DNA of 64,000 nt from Chlorobium sp. (lineage in GTDB: Bacteria > Bacteroidota > Chlorobiia > Chlorobiales > Chlorobiaceae): NCBI GenBank assembly GCA_005843825.1, contig SZXX01000048.1, positions 44,459 through 108,458 on the forward strand, in the 5' to 3' direction. The translations under genes were made by a program, and so were the position numbers. A model generated the notes under the pieces. That model did not search any database, was not told the origin of the DNA, and saw only the letters and a program-made list of their open reading frames with translations. Of the stretch, positions 17,330 to 27,704 are shown one piece after another; the stretch's first letter is position 1; the number at the start of each line of letters is the position of its first letter.

Positions 17330-19270
17330 TTATTTATAACTCCGCTGGGAGAGCTTGATCTCGTTGAATTGAAGTTCCTCACGGTGCAGCTCAGCAGCAG
17401 CATCACGCCCCTTGTACTGCCATGCACCGACAAATGCGAATTCATCATCGTTCCGAAGAGCTTCACCTTCGCTGGTCTGGTACTCTTCCCTGAAGTGTCC
17501 TCCGCACGACTCGCGACGCTGCAGGGCATCACGCACCATGAGTTCACCCAGATCGATAAAATCAGCGACCCTGCAGGCCTTCTCAAGCTCGGGATTATAC
17601 TCGTCCAGTCCGCCGGGAATTTTAACCCCCTGGGCAAACTCTTTGCGCAGCTCGGCAATAAGATAAATCGCTTCGTTCAGTCCCGCTTCGTTTCGTGCCA
17701 TTCCGCAATACTCCCACATGATCCTGCCAAGACGGCGATGGAAATGATCGACGGATTCCTTTGCTCCGCTGTTTTTTATGGCCTTCAGGCGATCAGTGAC
17801 TCCCTGGGCTGCAATGTTGAATTCAGAAGATGCAGTATCAAAACGGGGTGTATGAATTTCAGCTGCCAGATAGTTACCAATGGTATAAGGAAGCACAAAA
17901 TAACCGTCGGCAAGACCCTGCATAAGTGCTGATGCGCCAAGACGATTGGCCCCGTGATCGGAAAAGTTGCATTCACCGATAGCAAAGAGACCGGGAATGG
18001 TGGTCATCAGTTCATAATCAACCCAGAGACCGCCCATGGTATAATGAACTGCCGGATAGATCATCATCGGCGTTTCATAGGGGCTCTCCGCAACGATCTG
18101 CTGATACATCTGGAAAAGGTTTCCATAGAGAGAGTCAATGGTATCATGGCCCTTGCGCTTTATGGCATCTGCAAAATCAAGATAGACCGCAAACCCTGTA
18201 TTGCCCACTCCGAAACCTGCGTCGCACCTCTCCTTTGCAGCCCTTGATGCCACATCCCTCGGGACAAGATTACCGAAAGCAGGATAGCGACGCTCAAGAT
18301 AATAATCACGGTCAGCCTCCGGAATATCGGAGGGCTTTACCTCTTTGTTCCTGAGCCTTTCAACATCCTTTAATTTGGCCGGAACCCATATCCTTCCATC
18401 ATTACGCAGGCTTTCGCTCATCAGGGTCAGCTTCGACTGCGCATCGCCATGAACCGGAATGCAGGTAGGATGAATCTGGGTAAATGCAGGGTTGGCAAAC
18501 ATCGCCCCTTTTCTATAGGCACTCCATGCCGGAGTCACGTTGGAACCCATTGCGTTGGTGGAAAGGAAAAAAACATTACCATAACCGCCATTAGCCAGAA
18601 CAACGGCATGGGCCGCATGGCGCTCTATTTCACCGGTTACCAGGTTTCGGGTAATGATCCCTCGTGCTTTTCCATCGACAAGCACCATATCGAGAACATC
18701 CCGGCGATTGAACAGCGTCACATTACCTGCAGCAATCTGGCGGCTTAATGCTCCATAGGCGCCAAGCAGCAGCTGCTGTCCGGTCTGACCTCGTGCATAA
18801 AAGGTTCTTGAAACCTGTGCTCCCCCGAACGAACGGTTGGTCAACAGACCGCTGTATTCGCGGGCGAAAGGCACACCCTGCGCCACGCAAAGGTCAATAA
18901 TCTGGTTGCTGACCTCGGCAAGACGGTAGACATTGGCTTCACGCGCACGGTAATCACCGCCTTTGATGGTGTCGTAAAAGAGCCGGTAAGCGCTGTCTCC
19001 GTCATTCTGATAGTTTTTTGCGGCATTGATTCCCCCCTGCGCGGCAATACTGTGAGCACGGCGGGGAGTATCCTGGTAGCAGAACACCTTGACATTGTAC
19101 CCGAGCTCTCCGAGCGATGCGGCGGCGGAAGCCCCGGCAAGGCCTGTACCGACCACGATGATGTCAAGTTTGCGTTTATTGTTGGGATTTACCAGCTTGC
19201 AGCCCGATTTGTAGGCAGTCCATTTTCCAGCCACCGGCCCTTCAGGGATTCTGGCGTTGAGGCGTGTCAT
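17330..19270 (-). CDS. frdA: Fumarate reductase/succinate dehydrogenase flavoprotein subunit
   Basis: Catalytic FAD subunit that interconverts fumarate and succinate. The 646 residues include the dinucleotide-binding [18 protein letters not shown] (about residues 40-57), the covalent-FAD His in [16 protein letters not shown], the substrate and fold signature '[24 protein letters not shown]', and the late '[25 protein letters not shown]'. The long N-terminus before the Rossmann motif and the overall length fit the B-type (Bacteroidota/Chlorobiota/Wolinella-like) family. It follows the cytochrome subunit by 58 bp, giving the order C-A-B. No good ribosome site is visible before the ATG. Confidence 0.94.
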   Translation of the reverse strand: MTRLNARIPEGPVAGKWTAYKSGCKLVNPNNKRKLDIIVVGTGLAGASAAASLGELGYNVKVFCYQDTPRRAHSIAAQGGINAAKNYQNDGDSAYRLFYDTIKGGDYRAREANVYRLAEVSNQIIDLCVAQGVPFAREYSGLLTNRSFGGAQVSRTFYARGQTGQQLLLGAYGALSRQIAAGNVTLFNRRDVLDMVLVDGKARGIITRNLVTGEIERHAAHAVVLANGGYGNVFFLSTNAMGSNVTPAWSAYRKGAMFANPAFTQIHPTCIPVHGDAQSKLTLMSESLRNDGRIWVPAKLKDVERLRNKEVKPSDIPEADRDYYLERRYPAFGNLVPRDVASRAAKERCDAGFGVGNTGFAVYLDFADAIKRKGHDTIDSLYGNLFQMYQQIVAESPYETPMMIYPAVHYTMGGLWVDYELMTTIPGLFAIGECNFSDHGANRLGASALMQGLADGYFVLPYTIGNYLAAEIHTPRFDTASSEFNIAAQGVTDRLKAIKNSGAKESVDHFHRRLGRIMWEYCGMARNEAGLNEAIYLIAELRKEFAQGVKIPGGLDEYNPELEKACRVADFIDLGELMVRDALQRRESCGGHFREEYQTSEGEALRNDDEFAFVGAWQYKGRDAAAELHREELQFNEIKLSQRSYK

Positions 19271-19328
19271 TGAGGAGTGTTGTGAGTGTTGTTTTCAATG
19301 AATAACACAGTCGTCGATACTTGTTATA

Positions 19329-20042
19329 TTATTTAAAAAGAAGGAGATAAACAGGAATAACACTGAAGCCAAGAGTAATAAGAACCGAATAGGCGGAACC
19401 GATAAACTTTACCGCATCCATATATTTGCTATGGTTCCAGCCAAGTGTCTGAAATCCTGACTGAATGGCATGATTCAGGTGAATACCAAGAAATATAAAG
19501 CTGATAATATAGAGCAGTGAATACCAGGGAGTTGAAAACAGGAGCAGGGTTCGATGGTAGAAGTCGTGGGGTTCTATGCCTGGCGGTGGAGCGATAATGC
19601 CGATCTTGATGAAGTAGAAATCGATAAAGTGGAGGACGAGGAAGATGAAAACAATGATGCCGGTATGAAACATGTACTTTGAAAAGAACGATGTTTCCGA
19701 GTTGTTCGGGCACGCATAGGCTGTTGGCCGTGCCGCACGATTCTGGAAGGAAACCAGTACACCGAAGAGTATATGGAGCAGAAATCCTGCAAAAAGAACA
19801 ATCTCAAAGACTTTAATCATCGGGTTGGTACCCATGAAGGTTGCTGCTTCGGTAAACATGCGACCTCCGTCATCTTTCAGCAGCATCAGATTGATGCCGA
19901 GATGCACACATAAAAATGTAACCAGAAAAAGACCTGCAAGCGCCATAAGCACTTTTTTGGTAATCGAGGAATACAAGAGCATGGTATTCATACTGTGGTT
20001 ATTTCGATGGAAAAGAACAGTGGATTTTTTCCTGAGGCCCAC
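19329..20042 (-). CDS. frdC: Fumarate reductase/succinate dehydrogenase cytochrome b subunit
   Basis: Membrane anchor of the B-type complex, with five hydrophobic segments and conserved histidines for two haems b ('LCVHLGINLML', 'FAGFLLHILFG', 'FIFLVLHFIDFYF', 'GIHLNHAIQSGFQTLG'). It exchanges electrons with menaquinone. I chose a GTG start at 20042 (237 aa), because GAGGAG lies eight bases before it, whereas the internal ATG at 19991 (MNTMLLYSSITKK) has none; if the ATG is used the protein is 17 residues shorter. It lies 37 bp after the cyclase gene and probably shares its transcript. Confidence 0.9.
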   Translation of the reverse strand: MGLRKKSTVLFHRNNHSMNTMLLYSSITKKVLMALAGLFLVTFLCVHLGINLMLLKDDGGRMFTEAATFMGTNPMIKVFEIVLFAGFLLHILFGVLVSFQNRAARPTAYACPNNSETSFFSKYMFHTGIIVFIFLVLHFIDFYFIKIGIIAPPPGIEPHDFYHRTLLLFSTPWYSLLYIISFIFLGIHLNHAIQSGFQTLGWNHSKYMDAVKFIGSAYSVLITLGFSVIPVYLLLFK

Positions 20043-20079
20043 AATGTAATCTCCTCTTTAATAACTTCCAATAAAAAAA

Positions 20080-20733
20080 TCACGTAAGATTGGCGTCATC
20101 CACAAACGCAACAGCTCTGAGGGGCGCAGCTTCTGCCTGTGCGATTTTAAGTGGAAAGCAGGAAAAAGTGAAGCTGGAGTGTAAAAGCAGAGAGAGATCG
20201 GCAAGATTTTCAATGATGAGTATCCCGCTCCGAAGAAGCGTGGAATGAACTGAAAAATCAACTGAATCCGGAAAATCAACTGAAATCATATCAACACCGA
20301 TTCCTTTCAGTTCGAAACCAGTCAGCCACTTGGCCGCGTCAGGGGAGAGTACCGGGTAACCGGCATAATATTCCGGGCTTCCCCAGTACTGACTCCATCC
20401 GGAGCAAAGCAGAAGAAAATCGCACTCCAGCAATCGAGCTTCGAAATCCCGGAGCTCTCCAAGGGAAATGGTCCCGGCCTCTGAAGCACGAAGATCAAGA
20501 GCGAAGCCTTTTCCCGTAAACCGGTCAAGACTCCATGCATCAAGCGAACTCCCTTCTGGAATAATGTGCGAAGGCAGGTCAACATGCGTGCCCGCATGCG
20601 ATGAAACAGTCAGCAGCTGCTCTGCATAGCCATCATGCTCGATGGATGAGAGCTGCTGAAATACCGGCCGGGGAGTCCCCGGATAACAGGGCATATCCGG
20701 ATGGATGGTCTGACTCAAATCTATTACCCGCAT
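20080..20733 (-). CDS. Cyclase / kynurenine-formamidase-like metal hydrolase
   Basis: Member of the cyclase family (PF04199-type fold), which includes bacterial arylformamidases and polyketide cyclases. From the ATG at 20733 (217 aa) it opens 'RVIDLSQTIHPDMPCYPGTP' and carries the metal site HAGTHVDLPSHII (HxGTHxDxPxH), followed by 'LLLCSGWSQYW' and a C-terminal 'GILIIENLADLS', all diagnostic of the family. The start lies two bases after the preceding hydrolase stop, so the pair is coupled. No tryptophan-catabolism genes are nearby, so the substrate is unknown. Upstream in-frame extension to 20850 lies inside the hydrolase gene. Confidence 0.85.
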   Translation of the reverse strand: MRVIDLSQTIHPDMPCYPGTPRPVFQQLSSIEHDGYAEQLLTVSSHAGTHVDLPSHIIPEGSSLDAWSLDRFTGKGFALDLRASEAGTISLGELRDFEARLLECDFLLLCSGWSQYWGSPEYYAGYPVLSPDAAKWLTGFELKGIGVDMISVDFPDSVDFSVHSTLLRSGILIIENLADLSLLLHSSFTFSCFPLKIAQAEAAPLRAVAFVDDANLT

Positions 20734-20735
20734 CG

Positions 20736-21509
20736 TCACACAGCCAAAGATTGTCGAGCGATCCTCCCGGAAACATAATCGATAATCGACTTCACCGCCG
20801 TCTCTCTTTCGCAATCGCAAAACGTCTGATGTTCCGAACGCTCCAGCCACACGATCGACTTTTCTGACGGCTTGGTAGCTATAGTGTCGCAGAGTATGGT
20901 TGCACTTTCAGGAAGGACGGTACTTTCCCTGCGGTTATGCAGAATAAAAACAGGAACCGTAACCCTGCTCAACAGAGGCATGCTATTTTTAAGCAGGTCA
21001 AAAAACGAAATAACAGCTTCGGTAGGAACCCATGCATAATGGGGAGCGCACCCATCATTGCTCTGACCCGCATAGGGTTTAAGATCCCATTTTTTTATAA
21101 TCCCGCTCACGAGTGGTGCCGCGAAATGCAGAGGACGTCCCGGAGCAAAGAGAGATGCAAGTTTGATGGCCGGAGCAACAAGCACCAGCGAATCAACCTC
21201 ACTCTCGTACCTGACAGCAAGATTAATGGCAAGAAGAGCCCCCATGCTGTGCCCGATGATAATGACCCGCTCTGCTGAACAACGAAGCTTCTGAAATGCC
21301 TTGTCGACGTCATTCAACCAGTCCTCCCGGGTCACGCCACGAAGCGCATCGGGAGATGAAGCCCCATGTCCCCTAAGCTGAGGCATGAGAACCGGAATGC
21401 CGAGTTCACTGAGCGGCGCATATAAAGCGCTTACACTCTCAAGCGTCGCAGTGAAACCATGAATAATAAGAACGCCGAAAGGAGCTGGCGTTGTGAGTTG
21501 TTCAGCCAT
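20736..21509 (-). CDS. Alpha/beta hydrolase (carboxylesterase / monoacylglycerol-lipase-like)
   Basis: Cytosolic serine hydrolase of 257 residues. The fold signatures are 'FGVLIIHGFTATLESV' (oxyanion HG), 'VLMPQLRGHGAS', nucleophile elbow IIGHSMGALLAIN, the acid residue region 'TVPVFILHNRRESTV', and the catalytic His in 'WLERSEHQTFCDCERE'. The short cap and overall length resemble Est30/YvaK-type carboxylesterases and monoglyceride lipases. It heads a possible hydrolase-cyclase-frdCAB transcript. The substrate cannot be assigned. Confidence 0.85.
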   Translation of the reverse strand: MAEQLTTPAPFGVLIIHGFTATLESVSALYAPLSELGIPVLMPQLRGHGASSPDALRGVTREDWLNDVDKAFQKLRCSAERVIIIGHSMGALLAINLAVRYESEVDSLVLVAPAIKLASLFAPGRPLHFAAPLVSGIIKKWDLKPYAGQSNDGCAPHYAWVPTEAVISFFDLLKNSMPLLSRVTVPVFILHNRRESTVLPESATILCDTIATKPSEKSIVWLERSEHQTFCDCERETAVKSIIDYVSGRIARQSLAV

Positions 21510-21634
21510 AACATTTCAAAAAATCTGCATCTCCATTGTTCAACACCGGGGCGCAAGACGCCTCAGTAACGAAACATACAGGTTATCAGGGTAATTTCCC
21601 GTAAAATAGCTATGTTTAAAGCAAATGAAACGCA

Positions 21635-22156
21635 ATGAAAGAGATGATCCGAAAGTTTATTCTGGCAGGATGCACAGTGCTGCCTCTGGCACTCAGTTCA
21701 TGTACATCAACACGCGCCCCTTATTCAAAGCAGGACTTTAGAGGTATTTCACCAGAGGAGGCTTACCGGCTGGGTAAAATCAAAAACACCCCGTATATCA
21801 TCAACGGCAGGGTCTATGTACCAATGAACTACGAAGAAGCTGTCGCCTATGAGGAAACAGGCACCGCATCATGGTACGGCAAGGAGACTCTCGATCAGCA
21901 TAATGGACAGCCGACAGCATATGGAGAAACATTCGACCCCTCAAAACCAAGCGCTGCCCACAAATACCTCCCGCTGCCATCTCTGGTAAAAGTTACAAAC
22001 CTTACCAACCAGGCATCAATAATAGTCCGGGTCAATGATCGCGGCCCGTTTGTCGATGACCGGGTTATTGATCTGAGCGCTGAAGCCGCAAAACAACTGG
22101 GATTCTTCGAAAAAGGCACTGCAAAAGTCAAAGTTGAGGTCATCTCCCGCCAATAA
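21635..22156 (+). CDS. rlpA: RlpA-type septal ring lytic transglycosylase lipoprotein
   Basis: Short RlpA family lipoprotein of 173 residues. The signal peptide ends in the lipobox LALSSC (lipidated Cys about residue 23). A double-psi beta-barrel follows: GTASWYGKETLDQHNGQPTAYGE, 'AAHKYLPLPSLVKVTNL', and VRVNDRGPFVDDRVIDLSAEAAKQLG. RlpA enzymes cleave naked glycan strands at the septum. There is no C-terminal SPOR domain, so septal targeting by denuded glycan would have to come from elsewhere. Monocistronic, convergent with tal. An internal ATG at codon 4 is an alternative start. Confidence 0.9.
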   Translation: MKEMIRKFILAGCTVLPLALSSCTSTRAPYSKQDFRGISPEEAYRLGKIKNTPYIINGRVYVPMNYEEAVAYEETGTASWYGKETLDQHNGQPTAYGETFDPSKPSAAHKYLPLPSLVKVTNLTNQASIIVRVNDRGPFVDDRVIDLSAEAAKQLGFFEKGTAKVKVEVISRQ

Positions 22157-22200
22157 GACCTGTTGCAATCTTCCTCCATCATTTCAACCCGGGAGCACTG

Positions 22201-22869
22201 TTATTTTTTCATGACAGCTGCATCTTCCATAAACTTTTTCAGTCCGAGATCTGTCAGAGGATGATTCACGAGCTGGCGGATAATACTGTAAGGAATCGTA
22301 GCAATATCAGCTCCAAGCATCGCAGAATCAACAACATGCTGAGGGTGGCGCACGCTGGCGACAATCACCTCTGTCGTATAACCATAGTTGTCATAGATAG
22401 TTACAATCTGCTCCACAAGTTCCATTCCATCGGTACTGATATCGTCCAGCCTTCCTACAAAAGGGCTCACATAGCTCGCTCCGGCCTTGGCTGCAAGCAG
22501 CGCCTGGTTTGGAGAAAACACAAGCGTCGCATTCGTGCGGATTCCCTGTTCTGAAAAATGCCGTATGGCTTTGAGCCCGTTTATGGTCAGTGGACATTTA
22601 ACGACCACGTTGTCGTGAATTGCCGCCAGATCCTCTCCCTCAACAATCATCTCCTCGGTCTCAAGACAGGTCACTTCAGCACTCACGGGACCATCGACAA
22701 TGTCGCATATCCTGGCAATATGATCCTTGAAATCCTGATAGGTAAAGCGGGATGGATCCCCGACAATTTTTGCAATGAGCGAAGGATTGGTCGTTACGCC
22801 GTCAAGAATCCCAAGATCTTTGGCGCTCTGAATTTCCTTAAGATCAGCCGAATCAATAAAAAATTTCAT
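22201..22869 (-). CDS. tal: Transaldolase (short, TalC/fructose-6-phosphate aldolase-like)
   Basis: Class I aldolase that transfers dihydroxyacetone units between sugar phosphates in the non-oxidative pentose phosphate pathway. The 222-residue form is the short MipB/TalC subfamily: [24 protein letters not shown], Schiff-base Lys in NVVVKCPLT, and '[31 protein letters not shown]'. Many proteins of this length are true transaldolases rather than F6P aldolases, and sequence alone does not decide. GAGGAG precedes the ATG, ten bases after the deoxyhypusine-synthase-like stop, so the two genes are probably cotranscribed. Confidence 0.92.
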   Translation of the reverse strand: MKFFIDSADLKEIQSAKDLGILDGVTTNPSLIAKIVGDPSRFTYQDFKDHIARICDIVDGPVSAEVTCLETEEMIVEGEDLAAIHDNVVVKCPLTINGLKAIRHFSEQGIRTNATLVFSPNQALLAAKAGASYVSPFVGRLDDISTDGMELVEQIVTIYDNYGYTTEVIVASVRHPQHVVDSAMLGADIATIPYSIIRQLVNHPLTDLGLKKFMEDAAVMKK

Positions 22870-22879
22870 TGTAATCTCC

Positions 22880-23929
22880 TCAAGCGTTTACCTGCTGACT
22901 ATCCAGCATGGCATTGAAGTTTCTGGCTTTTCTACCTTCCCAGTTACGCTTGTGATATGCGTAGCCGGCAATAAGCGGAAGAGCAATAGTGGCTTCCGCA
23001 AAAACCATCTGTTCGTGAACCGTATCAACCTTGCCCCATGAGCTCGCCTCCTTGAGTGTCGAACCGGACAGAGCCCCATCACGCTCATCGGCAACTGTAA
23101 TCTGAACCGCATAGGTATGCATGGAAACATCTTCATGCCCGAGCACCTCTGCAGCAACAACAATATCCTGTGTAAAGTTCTTGGGAACACCTCCGCCGAT
23201 CATGAAAATACCGGTCTTGTCATTCTCGATCTTGATTCTGGTCAATTCACGAAAATCCTTCACCGAGTCAATCGCAACATGCTTGTCAGGATTGTTCCAT
23301 TGATGGTGCACCAGCCCGAACCCTGCAGAGCAGTCAGAAAATGCAGGGCAGAAAATCGGCACGCCCTTTTCGTAAGCTCTATACACAATGGAGTTTTTAT
23401 CGTGGTTGTTTGCCTCGATATATTTTCCCATTTCAACAATAAATTCACGGGAAGAGTAAACACCCGGCTGCATTGTGTTGGCGATGGCAGCTGTTGTTTC
23501 GTCACAGACCCGAAGATCATCCTCATCTATATAGGTATCGTAAATGCGATCGATGTGCAGCTCCCTCAGCGTAGCATCATCGATAAACGGCGTACCCTGA
23601 TAATGACGGAATCCAAGTGCTTCAAAAAAGTCCTGATCAACAATATTAGCGCCTGTTGAGACAATGGCATCAACCATATGGTTATCGATCATGTCAATAA
23701 TGACCTGCTTCAATCCGGCGCTGATCAGCGAACCGGCAAGGGTGAGAATGACAGCACACTCCTTGTCCTGCTGCATGAGATCAACTATGGAAGCTGCTCT
23801 CGAAAGATTTCTTGCCTGAAAAGCCGTATCACCCATCTGCTCGACGAAAGAAACAATATTCAGCTTTTTCATATCGATATGTCGAACCGGCGAGCTTAAT
23901 AACTCTTTTTTTCTCGATTCTGGCTGCAT
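22880..23929 (-). CDS. Deoxyhypusine synthase-like protein
   Basis: Homologue of eukaryotic/archaeal deoxyhypusine synthase, which transfers the aminobutyl group of spermidine to a lysine of eIF5A. The 349-residue protein has the NAD-binding '[20 protein letters not shown]' and '[20 protein letters not shown]' segments, '[14 protein letters not shown]', 'IGGGVPKNF' and the active-site loop '[10 protein letters not shown]', in which K300 corresponds to the lysine that forms the enzyme-intermediate imine. Bacteria lack eIF5A; known bacterial relatives can act as homospermidine synthases, so a polyamine role is likelier than protein modification. GGGAG precedes the ATG. Cotranscribed with tal. 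Confidence 0.9.
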   Translation of the reverse strand: MQPESRKKELLSSPVRHIDMKKLNIVSFVEQMGDTAFQARNLSRAASIVDLMQQDKECAVILTLAGSLISAGLKQVIIDMIDNHMVDAIVSTGANIVDQDFFEALGFRHYQGTPFIDDATLRELHIDRIYDTYIDEDDLRVCDETTAAIANTMQPGVYSSREFIVEMGKYIEANNHDKNSIVYRAYEKGVPIFCPAFSDCSAGFGLVHHQWNNPDKHVAIDSVKDFRELTRIKIENDKTGIFMIGGGVPKNFTQDIVVAAEVLGHEDVSMHTYAVQITVADERDGALSGSTLKEASSWGKVDTVHEQMVFAEATIALPLIAGYAYHKRNWEGRKARNFNAMLDSQQVNA

Positions 23930-23960
23930 AACCGCTCCCGACCTGTTAAAAGTGACTAAA

Positions 23961-23967
23961 CAAAAAA
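23961..23967 (-). terminator. T-tract terminator of the SRP RNA
   Basis: TTTTTTTG on the minus strand immediately after the 3' arm of the SRP RNA closing stem; the closing stem itself acts as the terminator hairpin. Confidence 0.75.
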
Positions 23968-24069
23968 AGAGAGTAAGCTTACTATATCACACACTCAAAT
24001 TACCGGATGCTGCTTCCTTCCGGATCTGACATGGTTGGGCAACCGAGTGTTGTATAGGACTTACTCTCT
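23968..24069 (-). ncRNA. ffs: Signal recognition particle RNA (4.5S type)
   Basis: The minus strand contains the universal SRP domain IV core CAGATCCGGAAGGAAGCAGC. Flanking 10-nt arms AGAGAGTAAG (5') and CTTACTCTCT (3') pair perfectly to close a rod of 102 nt, and a run of seven T follows at once as terminator. This is the short bacterial form without an Alu domain. The RNA binds Ffh and directs membrane proteins to FtsY. Confidence 0.95.
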
Positions 24070-24277
24070 AATATATCAGTTTTCGAAGGCATCCTATGCC
24101 AGGAATTCAAAAACAAGTTCGATAATATAGCGCTATGAAAACAAAAAACAAATAAAGCCCTTTTATCTTTCTGTCAACTGTTATAACTTCTTGGGCATTT
24201 ACAGCTTTAAATAATAACGCCCTTGACTTGCCTGAATCAACCGCACTCTCCCCGGTCGAAACAGCAACAACTATCTT

Positions 24278-25309
24278 ATGGCAGCACAACGAATTTTAAG
24301 CGGGATGAGGCCTACAGGCCAACTTCATCTCGGGCATTATACCGGAGCCCTTGAAAGCTGGGTTCAACAACAGAATCTGCTTGACGAAAAAGGCGCGCAT
24401 GTCTATGAAACCTGCTTTCTCATTGCCGATTACCACAATCTGACCACCTCTCTTGAAACCGGAGAGATATACGCCAACACCCTTGACATGCTCGTCGACT
24501 GGCTTGCCGCTGGTGTTGACCCCGATAAAAGCCCGGTATTCCGCCAGTCGCAAGTCAAGGAACATGCGGAACTCTTTTTGCTCTTCTCCATGCTGATCAC
24601 CTCATCGCGCCTTGAAAGAAACCCTACGCTCAAAGAGCAGGTCCGCGATCTTAATATGGACTCACTGGTTTACGGCCATCTCGGCTACCCTGTTCTGCAG
24701 GCCGCCGATATCCTCCTCTACAAGGGCAATGTTGTCCCTGTGGGCGAGGACCAGATCCCTCATGTGGAAATTACCAGAGAGATAGCCCGTAAATTCAACA
24801 ATCACTACCCTCATCCTGTTATCGGGGAGGTCTTTCCCGAACCGGAGCCTAAAATCACAAAATTTTCGCGTCTCCTGGGTCTTGATGGAAAGGCCAAAAT
24901 GTCAAAGTCTCTGGGCAATACCATTCTGCTTGCAGACGGACCTGAGGATGTCTTTAAAAAAATGCGCACAGCGGTAACCGATACCGCTAAAATCCGTAAA
25001 AATGACCCCGGTCATCCTGAAGTCTGCACGGTATTCAGTTACCACACCAGATTTTCACCTCCTGAACAGCTCGCAGGCATAGATGCCGATTGCCGTTCAG
25101 GCTCTCTCGGCTGTGTAGACTGCAAGAAGCTGTGTGCCGCAAATATCTCACTTGAGCTTGCTCCGCTGATTGAAAAACGGCACTATTATGAGTCACAGAT
25201 GGACCTCGTAAAAAATATTCTTCTTGAAGGAGAGGCAAAGGCAAAAGTCATTGCCAGCACTACCATGCAGGAAGTGAGAACCGCCATGAAACTGGGCGAA
25301 ATAAACTGA
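24278..25309 (+). CDS. trpS: Tryptophanyl-tRNA synthetase
   Basis: Class Ic aminoacyl-tRNA synthetase charging tRNA-Trp. The 343-residue protein has the HIGH-type signature PTGQLHLGHYTGAL at residues 11-24, the tRNA/Trp-binding 'PVLQAADILLYKG' and 'VGEDQIPHVEITREIARKFN', and the KMSKS loop KAKMSKSLGNT. Length is typical. Its stop overlaps the start of the HAD gene as TGATG, so the two are translationally coupled. Confidence 0.96.
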   Translation: MAAQRILSGMRPTGQLHLGHYTGALESWVQQQNLLDEKGAHVYETCFLIADYHNLTTSLETGEIYANTLDMLVDWLAAGVDPDKSPVFRQSQVKEHAELFLLFSMLITSSRLERNPTLKEQVRDLNMDSLVYGHLGYPVLQAADILLYKGNVVPVGEDQIPHVEITREIARKFNNHYPHPVIGEVFPEPEPKITKFSRLLGLDGKAKMSKSLGNTILLADGPEDVFKKMRTAVTDTAKIRKNDPGHPEVCTVFSYHTRFSPPEQLAGIDADCRSGSLGCVDCKKLCAANISLELAPLIEKRHYYESQMDLVKNILLEGEAKAKVIASTTMQEVRTAMKLGEIN

Positions 25310-26031
25310 TGCAACAATCCACTGACAGCATGCCCGGCAACAGCAGATTCGCCTTTATTTTTGATATGGACGGGGTTCTGACCGACAATATGCGCTTCCA
25401 TGCCGATTCCTGGGTGGAACTCTTCAAAGATTACGGCCTTGAAGGGCTCGATGCCCAGCGATACCTTGTAGAAACCGCAGGAATGAAAGGTCTTGATGTG
25501 CTTCGCTACTTTCTCGACCCGAATATCAGCGCCGCTGAAGCTGAACATCTTACTGAACTGAAGGATTTTCTCTACCGCGTCAATTCACGCGACCTCATCA
25601 AACCCATGCCAGGTCTCACTGAATTTCTCGATACCGCGTCGGCCAGAGATATCCGGCTTGGCATAGGCACAGGTGCCGGTCCCCGCAATATTGAGTATGT
25701 GCTTGGGCTTTTGAACCTTGCAGATACATTCCAGGCCATTGTAAACCCCCATCATGTCCCGAACGGCAAACCTCACCCCGATATTTTTCTGCGTGCCGCC
25801 GAGCTGCTCGATGTAGACCCTTCCTTATGCATTGTTTTTGAGGACGCCATCCCCGGTGTTGAAGCAGCCAGAAAGGCCGGAATGAAATGTGTTGCCGTTA
25901 CAACAACAAACCGGCCAGAAGCATTCAGCAGTTTTGAGAATATTGTCCAGATTATCGACGATTTCAGAGAGCTCTCTGTGGATGAGCTTTGTACTCTCAT
26001 CCATAAGAAGCAGCCCGCGACCCTACTATAA
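25309..26031 (+). CDS. HAD-superfamily hydrolase, beta-phosphoglucomutase-like
   Basis: HAD phosphatase or phosphomutase of 240 residues with an alpha-helical cap (subclass I). Motif I is [11 protein letters not shown] (nucleophile Asp and acid Asp), motif II Thr in GIGTGAG, motif III Lys in NGKPHPDIF, motif [18 protein letters not shown]. These match the PGMB/YcjU/GS1-type branch acting on small sugar phosphates. Coupled to trpS by a one-base overlap and followed by argS after 10 bp, which suggests a trpS-HAD-argS operon; a house-cleaning role is possible but not provable. Confidence 0.88.
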   Translation: MQQSTDSMPGNSRFAFIFDMDGVLTDNMRFHADSWVELFKDYGLEGLDAQRYLVETAGMKGLDVLRYFLDPNISAAEAEHLTELKDFLYRVNSRDLIKPMPGLTEFLDTASARDIRLGIGTGAGPRNIEYVLGLLNLADTFQAIVNPHHVPNGKPHPDIFLRAAELLDVDPSLCIVFEDAIPGVEAARKAGMKCVAVTTTNRPEAFSSFENIVQIIDDFRELSVDELCTLIHKKQPATLL

Positions 26032-26041
26032 AAGAACCAAA

Positions 26042-27700
26042 ATGCATGAATTTTTTCTTCCTGTCATCCAGAGCGCACTCCGCCAGGCAGGCATTGATAC
26101 CCTGAAACAGATCATTATTGAACAGCCTGCCGACAAAAAGTTCGGAGACTTTTCAACAAACATAGCTTTGCTCACGGCAAAAGAGTGCAAACGGAACCCT
26201 CGTGAACTTGCGCATGAAATTATTCAGCATCTTGTGTTTCCCCCCGATACCATTGCTAAAATCGAAGTGGCCGGGCCGGGGTTCATAAACTTTTACCTTA
26301 CCTCCCTCTTCATCATGCGTTCGCTCCAACAGGTGCTGCGAGACGGCGATACCTATGGTAAAGGCACAATCGGCACAGGGAAAACGGCGATTGTCGAATA
26401 TGTCAGTGCCAATCCGACCGGACCGCTGACCATAGGGCGCGGCCGGGGCGGTGTACTGGGAGACTGCATTGCAAATCTTATCGAATCACAGGGCTACACG
26501 GTTACCAGGGAGTACTATTTCAACGATGCCGGCCGGCAGATGCAGATTCTTGGAGAGTCAGTCAGGCTCCGCTACCAGGAGCTTTGCGGCAGAACAATTG
26601 AGTTTCCTGACACCCATTACCAGGGCGAATACATCCGCGATATTGCTGCGGATATATACCGCGAACATGGAGCGGCTCTTGCTGAAAGCGATGAAGTACT
26701 GACCTTTAAAAACAGTGCGGAAGCAATCATTTTCAGTTCAATAAAAAAGACGCTTGAACGGCTCAGCATCCGTCATGACTCTTTTTTTAACGAGCACACT
26801 CTCTACACCCCCGACAAAGCCGGCATAACCGCCAACCAGAGCGTTATTACAGCACTGCGGGCAAAAGGGTTCATTGCCGAATACGATGGGGCTACATGGT
26901 TTCTGACAACAAAGCTGGGCCAGGAAAAGGATAAAGTCCTGGTCAAATCCTCAGGCGAACCAAGCTACCGCCTGCCCGATATCGGCTACCATATCTCCAA
27001 GTTTGAACGCGACTTTGCAATGATCGTCAATGTATTCGGTGCCGATCATATTGATGAGTATCCTGATGTCATCGAGGCTCTGAAAATTCTTGGTTACGAT
27101 ACCGCTCGAATCAAGATAGCCATCAATCAGTTTGTGACAACGACCGTCGACGGCCAGACGCTTAAAATGTCAACAAGAAAGGGCAATGCCGATCTGCTGG
27201 ACGATCTTATTGATGATGTCGGAGCCGACGCTACAAGGCTGTTTTTTATCATGCGCAGTAAAGACTCGCATCTGAACTTCGATGTAGACCTTGCAAAAAA
27301 GCAGTCCAAAGAAAACCCGGTCTTCTATCTTCAGTACGCTCATGCCCGAATCTGCAGCCTCCTGCGCATGGCACTTCAGGAAACCGGCTTTGATCCTGCA
27401 TCCAGCCCGGATCACCACCTTCTTGAGCTGCTCAACTCTCCGGCAGAACTGCAGCTTGGATTTGCCCTGCTGGATTTTCCTGATATGATCAAAACAAGTG
27501 TACGCCTGCTCGAACCTCAAAAAATGGTTGAATACATGCATTCGGTTGCTGAACTCTTTCACCGATTCTATCAGGAGTGCCCCATTATCAAAGCAGAGCC
27601 TGATACCATGAAGGCACGTCTCTTTCTTTCTCTGGCGACACGTCAGGTACTGCGCAACGGGTTCAGGATTCTCGGCGTTTCAGCTCCAGAATCGATGTAG
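26042..27700 (+). CDS. argS: Arginyl-tRNA synthetase
   Basis: Class Ia synthetase charging tRNA-Arg. From the ATG at 26042 (552 aa): N-terminal Arg_tRNA_synt_N domain (to about residue 85), catalytic core with [20 protein letters not shown], '[18 protein letters not shown]', the KMSK-type loop [18 protein letters not shown], and the C-terminal DALR anticodon domain ('[18 protein letters not shown]'). The HIGH tetrapeptide appears as TIGR (residues 130-133), which is unusual. The long open frame upstream to 25889 lies in another frame of the HAD gene and is not used. Confidence 0.94.
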   Translation: MHEFFLPVIQSALRQAGIDTLKQIIIEQPADKKFGDFSTNIALLTAKECKRNPRELAHEIIQHLVFPPDTIAKIEVAGPGFINFYLTSLFIMRSLQQVLRDGDTYGKGTIGTGKTAIVEYVSANPTGPLTIGRGRGGVLGDCIANLIESQGYTVTREYYFNDAGRQMQILGESVRLRYQELCGRTIEFPDTHYQGEYIRDIAADIYREHGAALAESDEVLTFKNSAEAIIFSSIKKTLERLSIRHDSFFNEHTLYTPDKAGITANQSVITALRAKGFIAEYDGATWFLTTKLGQEKDKVLVKSSGEPSYRLPDIGYHISKFERDFAMIVNVFGADHIDEYPDVIEALKILGYDTARIKIAINQFVTTTVDGQTLKMSTRKGNADLLDDLIDDVGADATRLFFIMRSKDSHLNFDVDLAKKQSKENPVFYLQYAHARICSLLRMALQETGFDPASSPDHHLLELLNSPAELQLGFALLDFPDMIKTSVRLLEPQKMVEYMHSVAELFHRFYQECPIIKAEPDTMKARLFLSLATRQVLRNGFRILGVSAPESM

Positions 27701-27704
27701 GGAG

